From Lentilactobacillus senioris DSM 24302 = JCM 17472 (GTDB lineage Bacteria; Bacillota; Bacilli; Lactobacillales; Lactobacillaceae), in contig NZ_AYZR01000009.1 in assembly GCF_001436555.1 (NCBI RefSeq), positions 62,001-126,000 of the forward strand: a DNA stretch of 64,000 nucleotides, read 5' to 3'. The notes under the pieces were generated by a model. The model saw only the letters and a list, made by a program, of their open reading frames with translations. It was not told the origin of the DNA and did no database searches. The translations under genes and the position numbers were made by a program. Shown here one piece after another: positions 47,427 to 57,013 of the stretch; the stretch's first letter is position 1, and every line of letters starts with the position of its first letter.

Positions 47427-48134
47427 ATGAATCACGAATTAAATTCTTCTGCGGCTATCAAGGAGGCTTTACCAACCGTATTTGGTTATATCGGAATTGG
47501 GTTGGCCTTTGGGATAGTTGCTAAAGCCGCTGGATTTAGTCCATGGATCACGTTATTAATGTCTTTGTTTATTTATGCCGGCTCGGCGCAGTTTATTGCA
47601 GTCAGCATGCTAGCTGCTCACAGTCCGGTAGCATCCATTGTTTTTGCCGTTTTCTTGGTTAATGCTCGGATGATCTTAATTAGCACCACCGTCGCGGGCT
47701 ACCTTCCCGCTCAAGCGACTTGGAAAAACGTAGTTCTGGGAAGCTTCATTACCGACGAGAGTTTTGCTTTAAGCATGAACAAAATCAACTATACTAATCA
47801 TCGGTTAAACTTCGAGTGGTTAAATGCTGCCAACCTTGTGGCTTATTGGGTCTGGGCTGGAGCTTCAGTTGTAGGTGCCATTTTAGGCAATTTCATCACC
47901 GATCCACAAGCTTGGGGATTAGATTTCGCAATTGTAGCAATGTTTTTAGGATTACTATACCTGCAAATTATTTCAGAACAGGTTCTTTCTTATTCACTTC
48001 AGCTGCTGGTAGTGTTAATCACTTTAGGTCTAATGTACGTTGGATTTATCTTTATCCCCACCAACTTGTTAGTCTTAGTGGTCACCTTAATCACATGTGG
48101 ATTGGGGGTGTGGCTCAAAAATGAATTCTTCTGA
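47427..48134 (+). CDS. azlC: Branched-chain amino acid exporter, large subunit AzlC
   Basis: 235 residues with several hydrophobic segments, starting MNHELNSSAAIKEALPTVFG. It contains the segment SLFIYAGSAQFIAVSMLA typical of AzlC. AzlC and AzlD export branched-chain amino acids or analogues such as azaleucine. A ribosome binding site AGGAGG lies 13 bases before the ATG, rather far. The 3' end overlaps azlD. Confidence 0.92.
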   Translation: MNHELNSSAAIKEALPTVFGYIGIGLAFGIVAKAAGFSPWITLLMSLFIYAGSAQFIAVSMLAAHSPVASIVFAVFLVNARMILISTTVAGYLPAQATWKNVVLGSFITDESFALSMNKINYTNHRLNFEWLNAANLVAYWVWAGASVVGAILGNFITDPQAWGLDFAIVAMFLGLLYLQIISEQVLSYSLQLLVVLITLGLMYVGFIFIPTNLLVLVVTLITCGLGVWLKNEFF

Positions 48135-48444
48135 GTACGTTTTACTGACTATTTTTGGTTGTGGCTTGGTCACTTGGTTATCTCGAGTATTACCATTAGT
48201 GCTTCTCCAAAAATTTCGACTGTCTCCAAAGGTCACTGAATTTTTAAGCTTTGTTCCAATTGTTATCATGGCTGCCCTCTGGTTCGAAAATCTTTTTACC
48301 CAACGTTTAGGCCACTTGCCAACCCCTAATTGGGATAATATTATTGCTTCAGTGCCCACTTTTGTTGCTGCCGTAATCACCAAAAGCTTGTTATGGATAG
48401 TTGTCATTGGCATGTTATCCTTGGTGGTAGTTCGCCACATTTAA
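48121..48444 (+). CDS. azlD: Branched-chain amino acid exporter, small subunit AzlD
   Basis: 107 residues from the ATG at 48121; three or four hydrophobic segments. It overlaps the end of azlC by 14 bases, and a GGGGGTG sequence about ten bases before the ATG serves as ribosome binding site. Contains the family feature WLSRVLPLVLLQ. Functions with AzlC. Confidence 0.92.
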   Translation: MNSSEYVLLTIFGCGLVTWLSRVLPLVLLQKFRLSPKVTEFLSFVPIVIMAALWFENLFTQRLGHLPTPNWDNIIASVPTFVAAVITKSLLWIVVIGMLSLVVVRHI

Positions 48445-48573
48445 CTTTACATTCATCCTTAAATCACTTAGGGTAGAACATATAAATTCCGACAGCGAAC
48501 TTGACGTTCGTCATAATACTAGTAAAGCACGCTTTCTAGGTAGGAAACTAAATTTAGAAGGAGTGTTTTTATT

Positions 48574-49731
48574 TTGTCCAAAAAATATTTAACGATGGTA
48601 GTGGTGTTAATCGCAGCTAACCTCAGATTAGCAGTAACCGGAATGACTCCCATTTTTAGCACAATCCAAAGTGCTTGGAAGGTGGATTCAACGTATACTT
48701 CGTTGCTAATGACCATTCCCTTACTATGCTTTGCGATTGGAGCCATGCTGACACCACAGATTTTAAAACAAATTGGCTTAAATTGGTTTGTAGCGTTATC
48801 AGCTGTATTGTTGGCAGTTGCTAATCTGCTACGGGTCATTAATGTGACCACTATGTTAACTGGCACCATTTTGGTAGGACTAGCTATTGCCTTTTTAAAT
48901 GTGCTAGTGCCCACCATTATTGCCCAATACCGGCCTAACGACGCCACCCAGTTAACCAGTTATTATTCCTTGACGATGAGTCTTTTTTCGGCCATTGGAA
49001 TGGGTTTGGTAGTCCCAATGAGTAACTTAGTAAGCTGGCAGTTTAGCATCCAGCTATTCAGTATTCCAGCTATTATAGCTTTAATAGTCTGGTTATTGTC
49101 TCAAAAGAAACTACAAACTGGCTTACAGCAACCCATTAAGAAAACTGATGCTCAACCTATCAGTTTCATGCAAACTCTGTTACACGACCATTATGCTTGG
49201 TTATTAGCTCTATTTATGGGGTTACAATCTCTAATTTTTTACAGTTTAAACACCTGGTTGCCATCCATCTACGTTGACCATGGCGTTTCCTCAGCTACTG
49301 CTGGTTTTATGCTTTCCTTATTCCAGTTAATCGGAATTCCAGCTGCGTTGTTACTAACTTGGATTTTTAATAAACGAATCATCTTAACCATCATCTTAAT
49401 TGGCTACGTTGGCGGGATGTTAAGCATCTTGCTCAATGGAATTGGCCTGTGGATTTCGGCTCTGCTACTAGGTTTTACCAGTGCATTGATTTTCACCCTA
49501 GCAATGGCTTTAATTACCAGTAGCAGTAACCGAATGGAAGTTATCGCCGTCAGATCTGGGTTCGCTCAATTTATCGGCTATTTAATTGCCGCAGTTGGGC
49601 CCCTCTTATTCGGACAGCTCCATAGCGTTACTGGTGGCTGGCTAAGTGTTATTATTACCTTCATCATCTTCATGGTAGTTACTATTAGCATCGGGTTTAA
49701 AATTACTGCCAGTGAACAATTTCAACAATAA
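48574..49731 (+). CDS. MFS transporter, CynX/NimT family (TTG start)
   Basis: 385 residues, twelve hydrophobic segments. The N-terminal segment (VVLIAANLRLAVTGMTPIF) resembles CynX, the cyanate/nitroimidazole group of the major facilitator superfamily. I place the start at TTG 48574 (ten bases after GGAG). The substrate is unknown. Upstream, a palindrome-like CGAAC-TTGAC-GTTCG near 48499-48513 could be an operator. Confidence 0.85.
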   Translation: MSKKYLTMVVVLIAANLRLAVTGMTPIFSTIQSAWKVDSTYTSLLMTIPLLCFAIGAMLTPQILKQIGLNWFVALSAVLLAVANLLRVINVTTMLTGTILVGLAIAFLNVLVPTIIAQYRPNDATQLTSYYSLTMSLFSAIGMGLVVPMSNLVSWQFSIQLFSIPAIIALIVWLLSQKKLQTGLQQPIKKTDAQPISFMQTLLHDHYAWLLALFMGLQSLIFYSLNTWLPSIYVDHGVSSATAGFMLSLFQLIGIPAALLLTWIFNKRIILTIILIGYVGGMLSILLNGIGLWISALLLGFTSALIFTLAMALITSSSNRMEVIAVRSGFAQFIGYLIAAVGPLLFGQLHSVTGGWLSVIITFIIFMVVTISIGFKITASEQFQQ

Positions 49732-49764
49732 AAAATCAGGGTCTTAATTAGATCCTGATTTTTT
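49732..49764 (+). terminator. Terminator after the MFS gene
   Basis: Stem AAAATCAGGGTCT / AGATCCTGATTTT with a five-base loop and a T run; it begins directly after the stop codon. Confidence 0.87.
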
Positions 49765-49925
49765 ATTTGAATTAATCTAGCGCTTGTAAAAAAGTTCACA
49801 CAAATTAATCATCTCTTGGTATACTAAAAAGGTACTATAAGTACTAATGAATAGCTAATCAGTTAGATCAAGGGCTAATTGATTATCAATGTTTGTTAGT
49901 TAATTCATTTAGGAGATGAAAGACC

Positions 49926-50168
49926 ATGAAAGCATTACGCAAAACCGCAATTTTAATTGCTGCTACTTTTACCATTGGTGGTGGAATGACTGCTATTCCT
50001 GCAGCCCCAGCGCAAGCTAAAACTCGCTACGTTTGGATTGCCCCTAGATATGGGAAAAAATATCATTATAAAAAACACTGCCGCGGCCTTAACAACGCCT
50101 CTAAATTAAAGCACGTCACTTTAAAATGGGCTAAACACCATCATTATAAATTATGTAAATGGGGATAA
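49926..50168 (+). CDS. Small secreted, lysine/histidine-rich protein
   Basis: 80 residues. A signal peptide (KALRKTAILIAATF then a hydrophobic core, with a likely cleavage after PAQA at about residue 31) leads to a very basic mature part of about 49 residues with two cysteines and clusters such as YHYKKHCRGL, KHHHYKLC. The pattern Y-H-x-x-x-H-C-R-x-L with a later A-x-x-x-G/H-x-x-x-C is found in small lactobacillus surface proteins, possibly metal-binding; function unknown. AGGAG lies ten bases before the ATG. Confidence 0.75.
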   Translation: MKALRKTAILIAATFTIGGGMTAIPAAPAQAKTRYVWIAPRYGKKYHYKKHCRGLNNASKLKHVTLKWAKHHHYKLCKWG

Positions 50169-50180
50169 CCATATATAAAT

Positions 50181-50212
50181 AAAAAGCAACCGAAGTTTTT
50201 CGGTTGCTTTTT
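50181..50212. terminator. Bidirectional terminator
   Basis: Stem AAAAAGCAACCGA / TCGGTTGCTTTTT with a six-base loop. It can stop the small secreted protein gene (plus) and mprF (minus). Confidence 0.87.
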
Positions 50213-50282
50213 ATTTTATCTTTTATCAAATTGCCTCTCTTAGTCAACCAGCTAGTAATTAAACATGCATGTTCATAAACAA

Positions 50283-52901
50283 TCACTCTTTAGCAACGTC
50301 ATCCTTGCCGGGATCTAGTTGAGGATCTTTTTTCCTATTAAGTCCCAATAACTTCGATTTTTTACTAATAGTTCTGTTATCAACTAACAAGATTACAATC
50401 ATTACATAGATAACCCAAGCTTTTCTAGGGTATAGGGTGTACCGTGAAATCCACTCAGGCGAGTACTTTTCTTTGTAGTCTCGAATTCCTTGGAAGGAAT
50501 AAAAACGCGCACCAAATTCGTAAACCAAATGGGCAATCCGTTCCTGCATAAAACTCCGCTTTGAAAGTCCCACATTAGATAGCGGCGCCATGCCTAAATC
50601 AAAATATTTAATTCCCCGAGTTTTCATGTAATCAAACAAGTTTACAAACAAGAAATCCATACTCCCTGAAGGGGCATCCTTACCATGTCTCATTAGATCA
50701 ATAGTTCCAATGGTCTTTGTATACGTAGGCATAAAATTAGCAAACGACACAATCTTGCCATCTGGGTCTTTAACTACAGCGATTGGTGCCCGTTGAAGGT
50801 AGCTCTCCGAGAAAAAGCCCATAGAAAAGCCTTTTTCCTTTCGTCCTTTCAACCAGTAATCCGAAATTTCCTGTAAGGTCAACATTAAATCTTCATCAAA
50901 TGGTGGTTGGAGCACTTCAAATTGGTACCCTTCTTTAGTGATTTTATTAATCGTAGAACGAGTCCCTTTCATTTTTTTACCAGCAGTAGTAAAGGTATCC
51001 AAATCAACTAGGGCCTGTTCCCCCATTTTAATGAAATCGTATCCCATTTCGTGCAGGGCAATAATACTACTTTCATTCGTTTCATAGAAGATCGGTTGAT
51101 AACACCAACGATCGGCATCGTCTAAGAACTGCTGAATAGCTGCTTGAATATCTGATTGTTTGCCCGCCGGATCTCCCATGACGATACATTTATTGTTATA
51201 AGTAACAAATTGGAAAAAAACGGTATCTTCTTCACCATCATTATAAAAATAAAATGCTTTATCACCTAAAAAGGCTAACTGACTATCAATATTTCCACCA
51301 TATTGGTTTAATATCTTTAAGACTCGTTCCTCATCCAAAGGCACGCCGATTTTATGCTTACTACCTTCCAAATAATGGAAGAACAATAACATAAAAATAG
51401 CAACGATTAGGATAGCAATAAACCCAGTTATCCACAACCTTTCTGACGGAAACAAGAAGAATGAAATGGTACCTCTATGTGGATGATGGCGTCCCACATG
51501 GTTATAAACCCCAATAATAGTGTACAAAATAACTAAAACACCAATAATAAAACCATCAGCAGTCATCCACTGCCAAGAATACACTAACTGTTCTCTGTAA
51601 AGTTCAGTTCTGGAAACCACAATCATGATCAACATAATCCCTAAAACAAATAAGGCTACCATACTAAAGTCAAAGAAGAAGGTGTACAAAATAGCAACTA
51701 TCAACAAAGCAATGGTTGGCCAGTATGCTCGTTTTACCCGCGCAGCGATCCCACGGCCCATAACTAATAACGAAAAGCCCAAGATAATATTAGGGAATTC
51801 CGAAATAATATGATAATGGTAGATGTTGATCATTTTTAACCATGGAATCTTAGTGAATCCCTGTGGAATAGTAGCCAATAAAATAATCATAATTCCAGAA
51901 AAGTAAAGTAAGAAGACCTCCACCTTATGGAAAAATTCCAATGCTAAATTCTTAGGGATTCCGGAATACTGAGTGTTGATCGATTGCCAAGTATTATCAA
52001 AGAAGAAGCTTCCACCGATAATCAATGGAATAACGTAGTATGCTAATCGGAATAAAATTAGCCAAATAACGCTAGTTGCCCTGGGCACTCCTAAACTCGA
52101 TAACCCTAAAATCATAATGACATCAAATGACCCTAAGGCTCCGGGAAGCATAGAAACGATCCCGATAACAGAAGCGGCAATGAAAAGTGGCAAAATTTCT
52201 TTAATAGAAACTGAAACTCCCATGGCCCACCCAACACACATAAAGGCTAAGACCACACCAGACCATTCCAGAAATGAAGTTAAAGTTAATCCTAATCGTT
52301 CCTTATTAGCTAAGCCACCTAATAGCCCGCTTTTTTTGAATTTGGTAAAGATATACACCGCAGGAAAATAAAGACTTCCCCCTACCAGCCAAATCCAATA
52401 TTGGCGTAAGAAAGCCACCGTATTACCGGTAACCACTAAAATTAAACTTGCCAAACTAAGTAATGATAACCCGGCTTCTAAGAATAATAAAATTTTAGAT
52501 AACGCCGACATTACTTCTTTGGGATCATTATCCTTCGCATAAAATTCCGAACGTAAGCCAACACTAATTAGGCCTCCAAAACCAGCAAGGTTATTAACTG
52601 TGTTGACAAGCCAACTAGTCTCAAAAACATAACGTTTTTTATGCTTGGTATGTAACATACTATTCAAAATAAAGTCGTATCCCGTCATTGGTAAAATCGA
52701 AACAATTCCGACTAAGACAGTGATTAACAACTTATAGGCTGGAATAGCTTTCACGGTTAGCTTCAACTGTTCATAAGAAATGGACTTAGCAATTGACAAT
52801 AACTCTCCAAAAACAATAAAGATAACAGTGACTAAAAAGACTGCTTTTAACAATTTTAAATTACTACGAAACCAATTCACTATAGACTTCAATATGGTCA
52901 C
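50283..52901 (-). CDS. mprF: Bifunctional lysylphosphatidylglycerol synthase/flippase MprF
   Basis: Membrane protein that adds lysine from Lys-tRNA to phosphatidylglycerol and flips the product outward; this lowers surface negative charge and protects against cationic peptides. About 872 residues. N-terminal flippase part with about 14 hydrophobic segments (to about residue 540) and a C-terminal cytosolic synthase (DUF2156/GNAT fold). The start is uncertain: GTG at 52901 fits AAAGGA best, but TTG at 52916 or 52892 is possible. It follows two envelope genes in the same direction and is probably in their operon. Confidence 0.92.
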   Translation of the reverse strand: MTILKSIVNWFRSNLKLLKAVFLVTVIFIVFGELLSIAKSISYEQLKLTVKAIPAYKLLITVLVGIVSILPMTGYDFILNSMLHTKHKKRYVFETSWLVNTVNNLAGFGGLISVGLRSEFYAKDNDPKEVMSALSKILLFLEAGLSLLSLASLILVVTGNTVAFLRQYWIWLVGGSLYFPAVYIFTKFKKSGLLGGLANKERLGLTLTSFLEWSGVVLAFMCVGWAMGVSVSIKEILPLFIAASVIGIVSMLPGALGSFDVIMILGLSSLGVPRATSVIWLILFRLAYYVIPLIIGGSFFFDNTWQSINTQYSGIPKNLALEFFHKVEVFLLYFSGIMIILLATIPQGFTKIPWLKMINIYHYHIISEFPNIILGFSLLVMGRGIAARVKRAYWPTIALLIVAILYTFFFDFSMVALFVLGIMLIMIVVSRTELYREQLVYSWQWMTADGFIIGVLVILYTIIGVYNHVGRHHPHRGTISFFLFPSERLWITGFIAILIVAIFMLLFFHYLEGSKHKIGVPLDEERVLKILNQYGGNIDSQLAFLGDKAFYFYNDGEEDTVFFQFVTYNNKCIVMGDPAGKQSDIQAAIQQFLDDADRWCYQPIFYETNESSIIALHEMGYDFIKMGEQALVDLDTFTTAGKKMKGTRSTINKITKEGYQFEVLQPPFDEDLMLTLQEISDYWLKGRKEKGFSMGFFSESYLQRAPIAVVKDPDGKIVSFANFMPTYTKTIGTIDLMRHGKDAPSGSMDFLFVNLFDYMKTRGIKYFDLGMAPLSNVGLSKRSFMQERIAHLVYEFGARFYSFQGIRDYKEKYSPEWISRYTLYPRKAWVIYVMIVILLVDNRTISKKSKLLGLNRKKDPQLDPGKDDVAKE

Positions 52902-52970
52902 CTTCGATCCTTTCAAGATTGGGCGGCGCGAACATAAAAATTAGGTGTGGAGATAATATAATAACTACTT

Positions 52971-54233
52971 CTATTGTGATTCGTATGGCAAAATAGCAAA
53001 CCTATCAACATAGGTAGCATAATTTGAACCGACTCGCCGTTCTCGATATTCTTTGGCTCCACTTTCAAACACCATGCTAATAGTGTTCATTTGGTGATCA
53101 ATAGAAACTTCTTCAACTGAATGTGGAACTTTAAACCTATCAGAACCAATATCCGGAGACTTAAAATCAAAGTGCAACGGATGGTGATCGGAATAGTTTT
53201 GGACTTTAATTAATACCGTGCCTGGTAAATTACCAGCTGACTGACTTAAGATTGCCAAGCCATTGTTTAGCATTGAAACTCCTTGGACACTGTCCCACCC
53301 AGGATAATAAGCATCAATCACTTTATTCTCAACAAACCAATTCATCAAATTAATAATAGCTGCTTTTTTACTTTTTGCTGAAAGATGGTGATCCTTCTCA
53401 TCCTTCAGAAATCTTTGAATATACTTTTTTCTTTGTGAAATCGAAATAGAATTCGGTAATCCGGTTTTATTAGTGGGAATTAGAACAATCGAACGATGCG
53501 CTGGATTCTTCCCATACTTAGCCACCACTAATAAATTCTTGTACGTTGTAATTGCCGATGTTCTAGTTCCTAAAGCAAACGGTATTTTTTTAGACTTAAT
53601 CGCTCGTTTAACTATTTGGGGATTATAAGCATCTATAGTCCCCTGTTTAATAGCACCAAACCCCGCCACTCCGTTGAGATCATTAGAATAAATTAATTGC
53701 TTATGCTTTTCTTCATATGTAATTCCCCCAACATGAGCCATTGAATTTAAAATGAGTGACTTATCATATTTACGCGTTTTTTTGTCAATTTGGAAAATTA
53801 ACGAGTTTAGTTTATGGTCGCCATCGTAAACACTAATAAAGTATTTCTTATCGGATTGGGTGAGTCCCTGGGGCACCCAATCAGTTCCAAAGACCGGCTT
53901 ATTAGTCTGATTATTAATCGACCACGCCCCCCGTAATCCTGGAATTATACCGAACTTAAGATTACTAAAGGTAACATGTCTAGACTTATTTTCCCGATTT
54001 AAACTAGTAAACTGCTTTCTAGTAGCCGCTTCGCTTTGTAGTGGCCTGGGATCAGCAGTCCACTTAGGAACATCCTTAGGATTGTCGACTAATTCTGCTA
54101 AGGCTTGTTGTTGTAGATAACGTTTAACAGTTAAGATCCCTCCAACTATCAAGATTCCTCCCAACAAAAGCACAATAATCCACTTGGTCCACTTACTTAT
54201 CATATTTGTTCTGCTATTTGCATCTCCCCTCAT
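52971..54233 (-). CDS. Membrane-anchored extracytoplasmic protein of unknown function
   Basis: 420 residues with one N-terminal membrane anchor (about residues 18-36, IIVLLLGGILIVGGIL) and no other hydrophobic segment, so most of it lies outside the cell. Repeating hydrophobic strands, for example DWVPQGLTQSDKKYFISVYD and SMAHVGGITYEE, suggest a beta-propeller fold, as in secreted YncE- or NHL-like proteins. I cannot name a family. The start (54233 or the ATG at 54203) is not supported by a good ribosome binding site. It lies between a DUF998 gene and mprF and reads like part of a cell-envelope operon. Confidence 0.72.
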   Translation of the reverse strand: MRGDANSRTNMISKWTKWIIVLLLGGILIVGGILTVKRYLQQQALAELVDNPKDVPKWTADPRPLQSEAATRKQFTSLNRENKSRHVTFSNLKFGIIPGLRGAWSINNQTNKPVFGTDWVPQGLTQSDKKYFISVYDGDHKLNSLIFQIDKKTRKYDKSLILNSMAHVGGITYEEKHKQLIYSNDLNGVAGFGAIKQGTIDAYNPQIVKRAIKSKKIPFALGTRTSAITTYKNLLVVAKYGKNPAHRSIVLIPTNKTGLPNSISISQRKKYIQRFLKDEKDHHLSAKSKKAAIINLMNWFVENKVIDAYYPGWDSVQGVSMLNNGLAILSQSAGNLPGTVLIKVQNYSDHHPLHFDFKSPDIGSDRFKVPHSVEEVSIDHQMNTISMVFESGAKEYRERRVGSNYATYVDRFAILPYESQ

Positions 54234-54269
54234 AGAAATTAAATCCCAGTCTTCATAGTTATCTGAATG

Positions 54270-54914
54270 TTATCGATTTTTGAAAACGGGTAAGTTTTTG
54301 ACAGCCACGATGAAAAACGGCAAGTACAAGAATAAGAGGTTTAAGCGTTGCCACAATCCACGGTGAGAAATTTGAAAGGTGTTAACAAATGGAATCTTAG
54401 GCAAAGCAAAAAGCAACATAAAGAATCCTGAAATTAGAAAAATAACTATTAAAGTAATCACCATCGCGTTATTTTGTTGCAAATAAAACAACCAAATTAA
54501 CAGGAAAGTCCCGATCAATAATGCTAAAAAACCTGCTCCAGAAGCAAAGTTATGGAGCATGCTTGCAAAGCCAACTTCATCTGCAGAACTTGCTCGATCC
54601 ACTAATCCAGTAATAATACAGTCACCAATCCCAAAAATAACAATACAAATAGCAATCCACATAGACAGCGAATGTGAAGTCTGATTAAAATGTGCGTAAA
54701 ATGCTGGTGCCGCTAGGACAAACAAAGTACCATTAATAATTTCCCAAATCTTAAAAGCCGTTTTAGTCGGCATTCCGGTTTCACCAAAATTAGAAATCAA
54801 CATTTCCACTTGGCTATACCCTTTTATGTAACGTCCTAATACAAATGGCAAAACCAATTCACTAATTACAGCTATAATCAGTAAATAAAAGCCATAACGT
54901 TCTAATATTTTCAT
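54270..54914 (-). CDS. DUF998 family membrane protein
   Basis: 214 residues with six hydrophobic segments. The pattern is consistent with DUF998, a family of small integral membrane proteins without assigned function; the first loop contains GYSQVEMLISNFGETGMPTK, a typical feature. It is first in the run DUF998 - unknown membrane-anchored protein - mprF, with 36- and 54- or 70-base gaps. No promoter is obvious. Confidence 0.8.
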   Translation of the reverse strand: MKILERYGFYLLIIAVISELVLPFVLGRYIKGYSQVEMLISNFGETGMPTKTAFKIWEIINGTLFVLAAPAFYAHFNQTSHSLSMWIAICIVIFGIGDCIITGLVDRASSADEVGFASMLHNFASGAGFLALLIGTFLLIWLFYLQQNNAMVITLIVIFLISGFFMLLFALPKIPFVNTFQISHRGLWQRLNLLFLYLPFFIVAVKNLPVFKNR

Positions 54915-55133
54915 AGTTCCATCCCCTAATTTTTAATCACTCCGTTACTAATTTTTATTGTACCTGTTGCTTTCAAAAAGTTCCAAGGAATAGCTCGCCA
55001 AGATTAAGGAGAAAGTTATGGAGGGGTAAATTGGTTAATTATTGAATTAGCTATATCGCAAAAATTCAAAACCATTTTGTAATACAGTTTTTCTGAGAAT
55101 TTCATTAATTTCAATAACTTTTTAAACAAAAAA

Positions 55134-55157
55134 AGACCGGCAAACTAATGCTGATCT
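55134..55157 (-). terminator. Degenerate terminator
   Basis: On the minus strand AGATCAGC pairs with GCCGGTCT (one mismatch) across an eight-base loop, followed by seven T. It resembles the guaA terminator at 55310-55331 in loop and flanks and may be a diverged copy. Confidence 0.55.
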
Positions 55158-55183
55158 CTAAAAACGGAGCTATAGATTTATTT

Positions 55184-55261
55184 GGTGGTATTAAGAGCGA
55201 TTTTTAAAAATGTACCGCCCGATATTTTAAAAATGATTTTTGTACCGCCTAATATACCACC
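55184..55261. repeat. Short direct and inverted repeats
   Basis: TGTACCGCC occurs at 55211-55219 and 55241-55249 (30-base period), and a related TACCACC at 55255-55261. GGTGGTAT (55184-55191) is the inverse complement of ATACCACC (55254-55261). TTTTTAAAAA tracts lie between. Nothing here looks like a gene. Confidence 0.65.
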
Positions 55262-55309
55262 TTTTTATCGTTTTCTATCTGTTTAAATCGGTTTTAAGCA
55301 ACAAAAAAA

Positions 55310-55331
55310 GACTGACAAATCAATGTCAGTC
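55310..55331 (-). terminator. Terminator after guaA
   Basis: Eight-base-pair perfect stem GACTGACA / TGTCAGTC with a six-base loop, followed on the minus strand by seven T. Confidence 0.9.
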
Positions 55332-55373
55332 CTTGATACAACCCTATTCAACTCGATAGAGCTATGTGGAAAA

Positions 55374-56927
55374 TTATTCCCATTCAATTGTCGAAGGTGG
55401 CTTGCTCGTAATGTCATACACTACGCGGTTAATCCCTTCAACTTCGTTTACGATACGGGTTGAAATTTTTTGTAGAACGTCCCAAGGTAACTTGGAGAAG
55501 TCAGCAGTCATACCATCAATGGAGCTAACGGCACGAATAGCAACGGTGTAATCATAAGTCCGACCGTCACCCATGACACCAACACTCTTGAAGCCAGGCA
55601 AGACAGTAAAGTATTGCCAAACTTCTTGATCCAAGCCAGCTTTGGCGATTTCATCACGTAAAATCCAATCACTTTCGCGAACGATTTCTAGTTTGTCTTC
55701 GGTAACTTCACCAATCACCCGAATTCCCAAACCTGGTCCTGGGAATGGTTGACGCCAAACTAAATCATGAGGAATTCCCAACTTTTCACCTAATTCACGA
55801 ACTTCATCCTTGAATAAGGTGTTAAGTGGTTCGATCAATTCAAAGTGCATGTCTTCTGGTAATCCACCAACGTTATGGTGAGACTTAATGGTTTGCGCCG
55901 TGTCAGTCCCACTTTCAATAACATCGGTATACAAAGTACCTTGAGCTAAGAAATCGATACCTTCCAGTTTTTGAGCTTCGTCATTGAAAACTTGAATAAA
56001 CTCGTTACCAATGATCTTACGTTTCTTTTCAGGATCGCTAACTCCGGCTAATTTGGATAAGAACCGTTCTTGCGCATTAACTTGCACAATGTTTAAGCCA
56101 AATTTACCAGCTAAACTGTCCATTACTTGTTCGGCTTCGTTCTTCCGTAACAAACCATGGTCTACAAAGATACTAGTTAATTGATCACCAATTGCTTTAT
56201 GAAGCAAAACACCAACAACACTAGAATCTACCCCACCAGAAAGACCGAGCAATACTTTTTTATCACCAACAGTATCTCTGATTTTTTGGATTGAAAGATC
56301 AATGAAGTCATCCATTGACCAATTAGCGGTGGCTTGGCAAACGTTAAAGGCAAAGTTCTTCAAGATATCAATACCGAATTCGGTGTTACGAACTTCGGCA
56401 TGGAATTGAATTCCATAAAATTGACGGCTAGTATCTTGCATTGCCGAAATTGGGCAAGACTCACTAGTTGCAACTGATTCAAAACCTTCAGGAACTGAAG
56501 TAACTAAATCACCATGGCTCATCCAAACGGTTTGTTCGCGTGGCAAGCCTTCAAATAAACGGGCGTCATCATTAGTTATCTTAATGGTGGCGTGTCCATA
56601 TTCACTGTTATCGGCCTTTTCAACTTTCCCACCAAGATCGTAGGCCATTAATTGCATCCCATAACAAATTCCTAGGATTGGAATCCCTAGGTTAAAGATT
56701 TCTGGGTCAATGTGAAAAGCACCATCATCATATACACTATTAGGTCCACCAGAGAAAATAATTCCCTTAGGAGCCATTGCTTTGATTTCAGTTGCGGACA
56801 TTTTATGAGACTTAAGTTCAGAATATACGCCTAAATCACGAATGCGCCGCGTAATCAATTGGTTGTATTGACTACCGAAGTCTAGCACTAAAATTTTATC
56901 GAATGTTGATAAGTCAACGTTTGCCAA
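55374..56927 (-). CDS. guaA: GMP synthase (glutamine-hydrolysing; TTG start)
   Basis: Converts XMP to GMP. 517 residues from the TTG at 56927 ([11 protein letters not shown]), five bases after AAAGGGTGG; the GTG nine bases upstream is inside this ribosome binding site. N-terminal class I amidotransferase with the nucleophile cysteine in GICYGMQLM and the motif FHAE instead of the more common FHPE, then the ATP pyrophosphatase P-loop LSGGVDSS and the C-terminal dimerisation domain. Monocistronic; strong promoter; no purine riboswitch visible. Confidence 0.96.
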   Translation of the reverse strand: MANVDLSTFDKILVLDFGSQYNQLITRRIRDLGVYSELKSHKMSATEIKAMAPKGIIFSGGPNSVYDDGAFHIDPEIFNLGIPILGICYGMQLMAYDLGGKVEKADNSEYGHATIKITNDDARLFEGLPREQTVWMSHGDLVTSVPEGFESVATSESCPISAMQDTSRQFYGIQFHAEVRNTEFGIDILKNFAFNVCQATANWSMDDFIDLSIQKIRDTVGDKKVLLGLSGGVDSSVVGVLLHKAIGDQLTSIFVDHGLLRKNEAEQVMDSLAGKFGLNIVQVNAQERFLSKLAGVSDPEKKRKIIGNEFIQVFNDEAQKLEGIDFLAQGTLYTDVIESGTDTAQTIKSHHNVGGLPEDMHFELIEPLNTLFKDEVRELGEKLGIPHDLVWRQPFPGPGLGIRVIGEVTEDKLEIVRESDWILRDEIAKAGLDQEVWQYFTVLPGFKSVGVMGDGRTYDYTVAIRAVSSIDGMTADFSKLPWDVLQKISTRIVNEVEGINRVVYDITSKPPSTIEWE

Positions 56928-56957
56928 GAGGTCCACCCTTTCAAATTTAATATTACT

Positions 56958-56986
56958 ATTCTATCCATTTTTGGCTCTCAGGTCAA
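56958..56986 (-). promoter_or_regulatory. Promoter of guaA
   Basis: Minus strand: -35 TTGACC (56981-56986), 17-base spacer, -10 TAGAAT (56958-56963). Confidence 0.78.
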
Positions 56987-57013
56987 TACATCTTCACAAA
57001 AGACAAACATTCA

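Larger units (their letters stand above)
54915..55373. other. Gap between the DUF998 gene and guaA
   Basis: About 460 bases without a convincing gene. It holds two terminator-like hairpins (55134-55157 and 55310-55331) that resemble each other, a cluster of short repeats (55184-55261), and AT-rich sequence. A 28-codon stretch without stop runs through the repeats on the minus strand but lacks a start. Confidence 0.7.
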
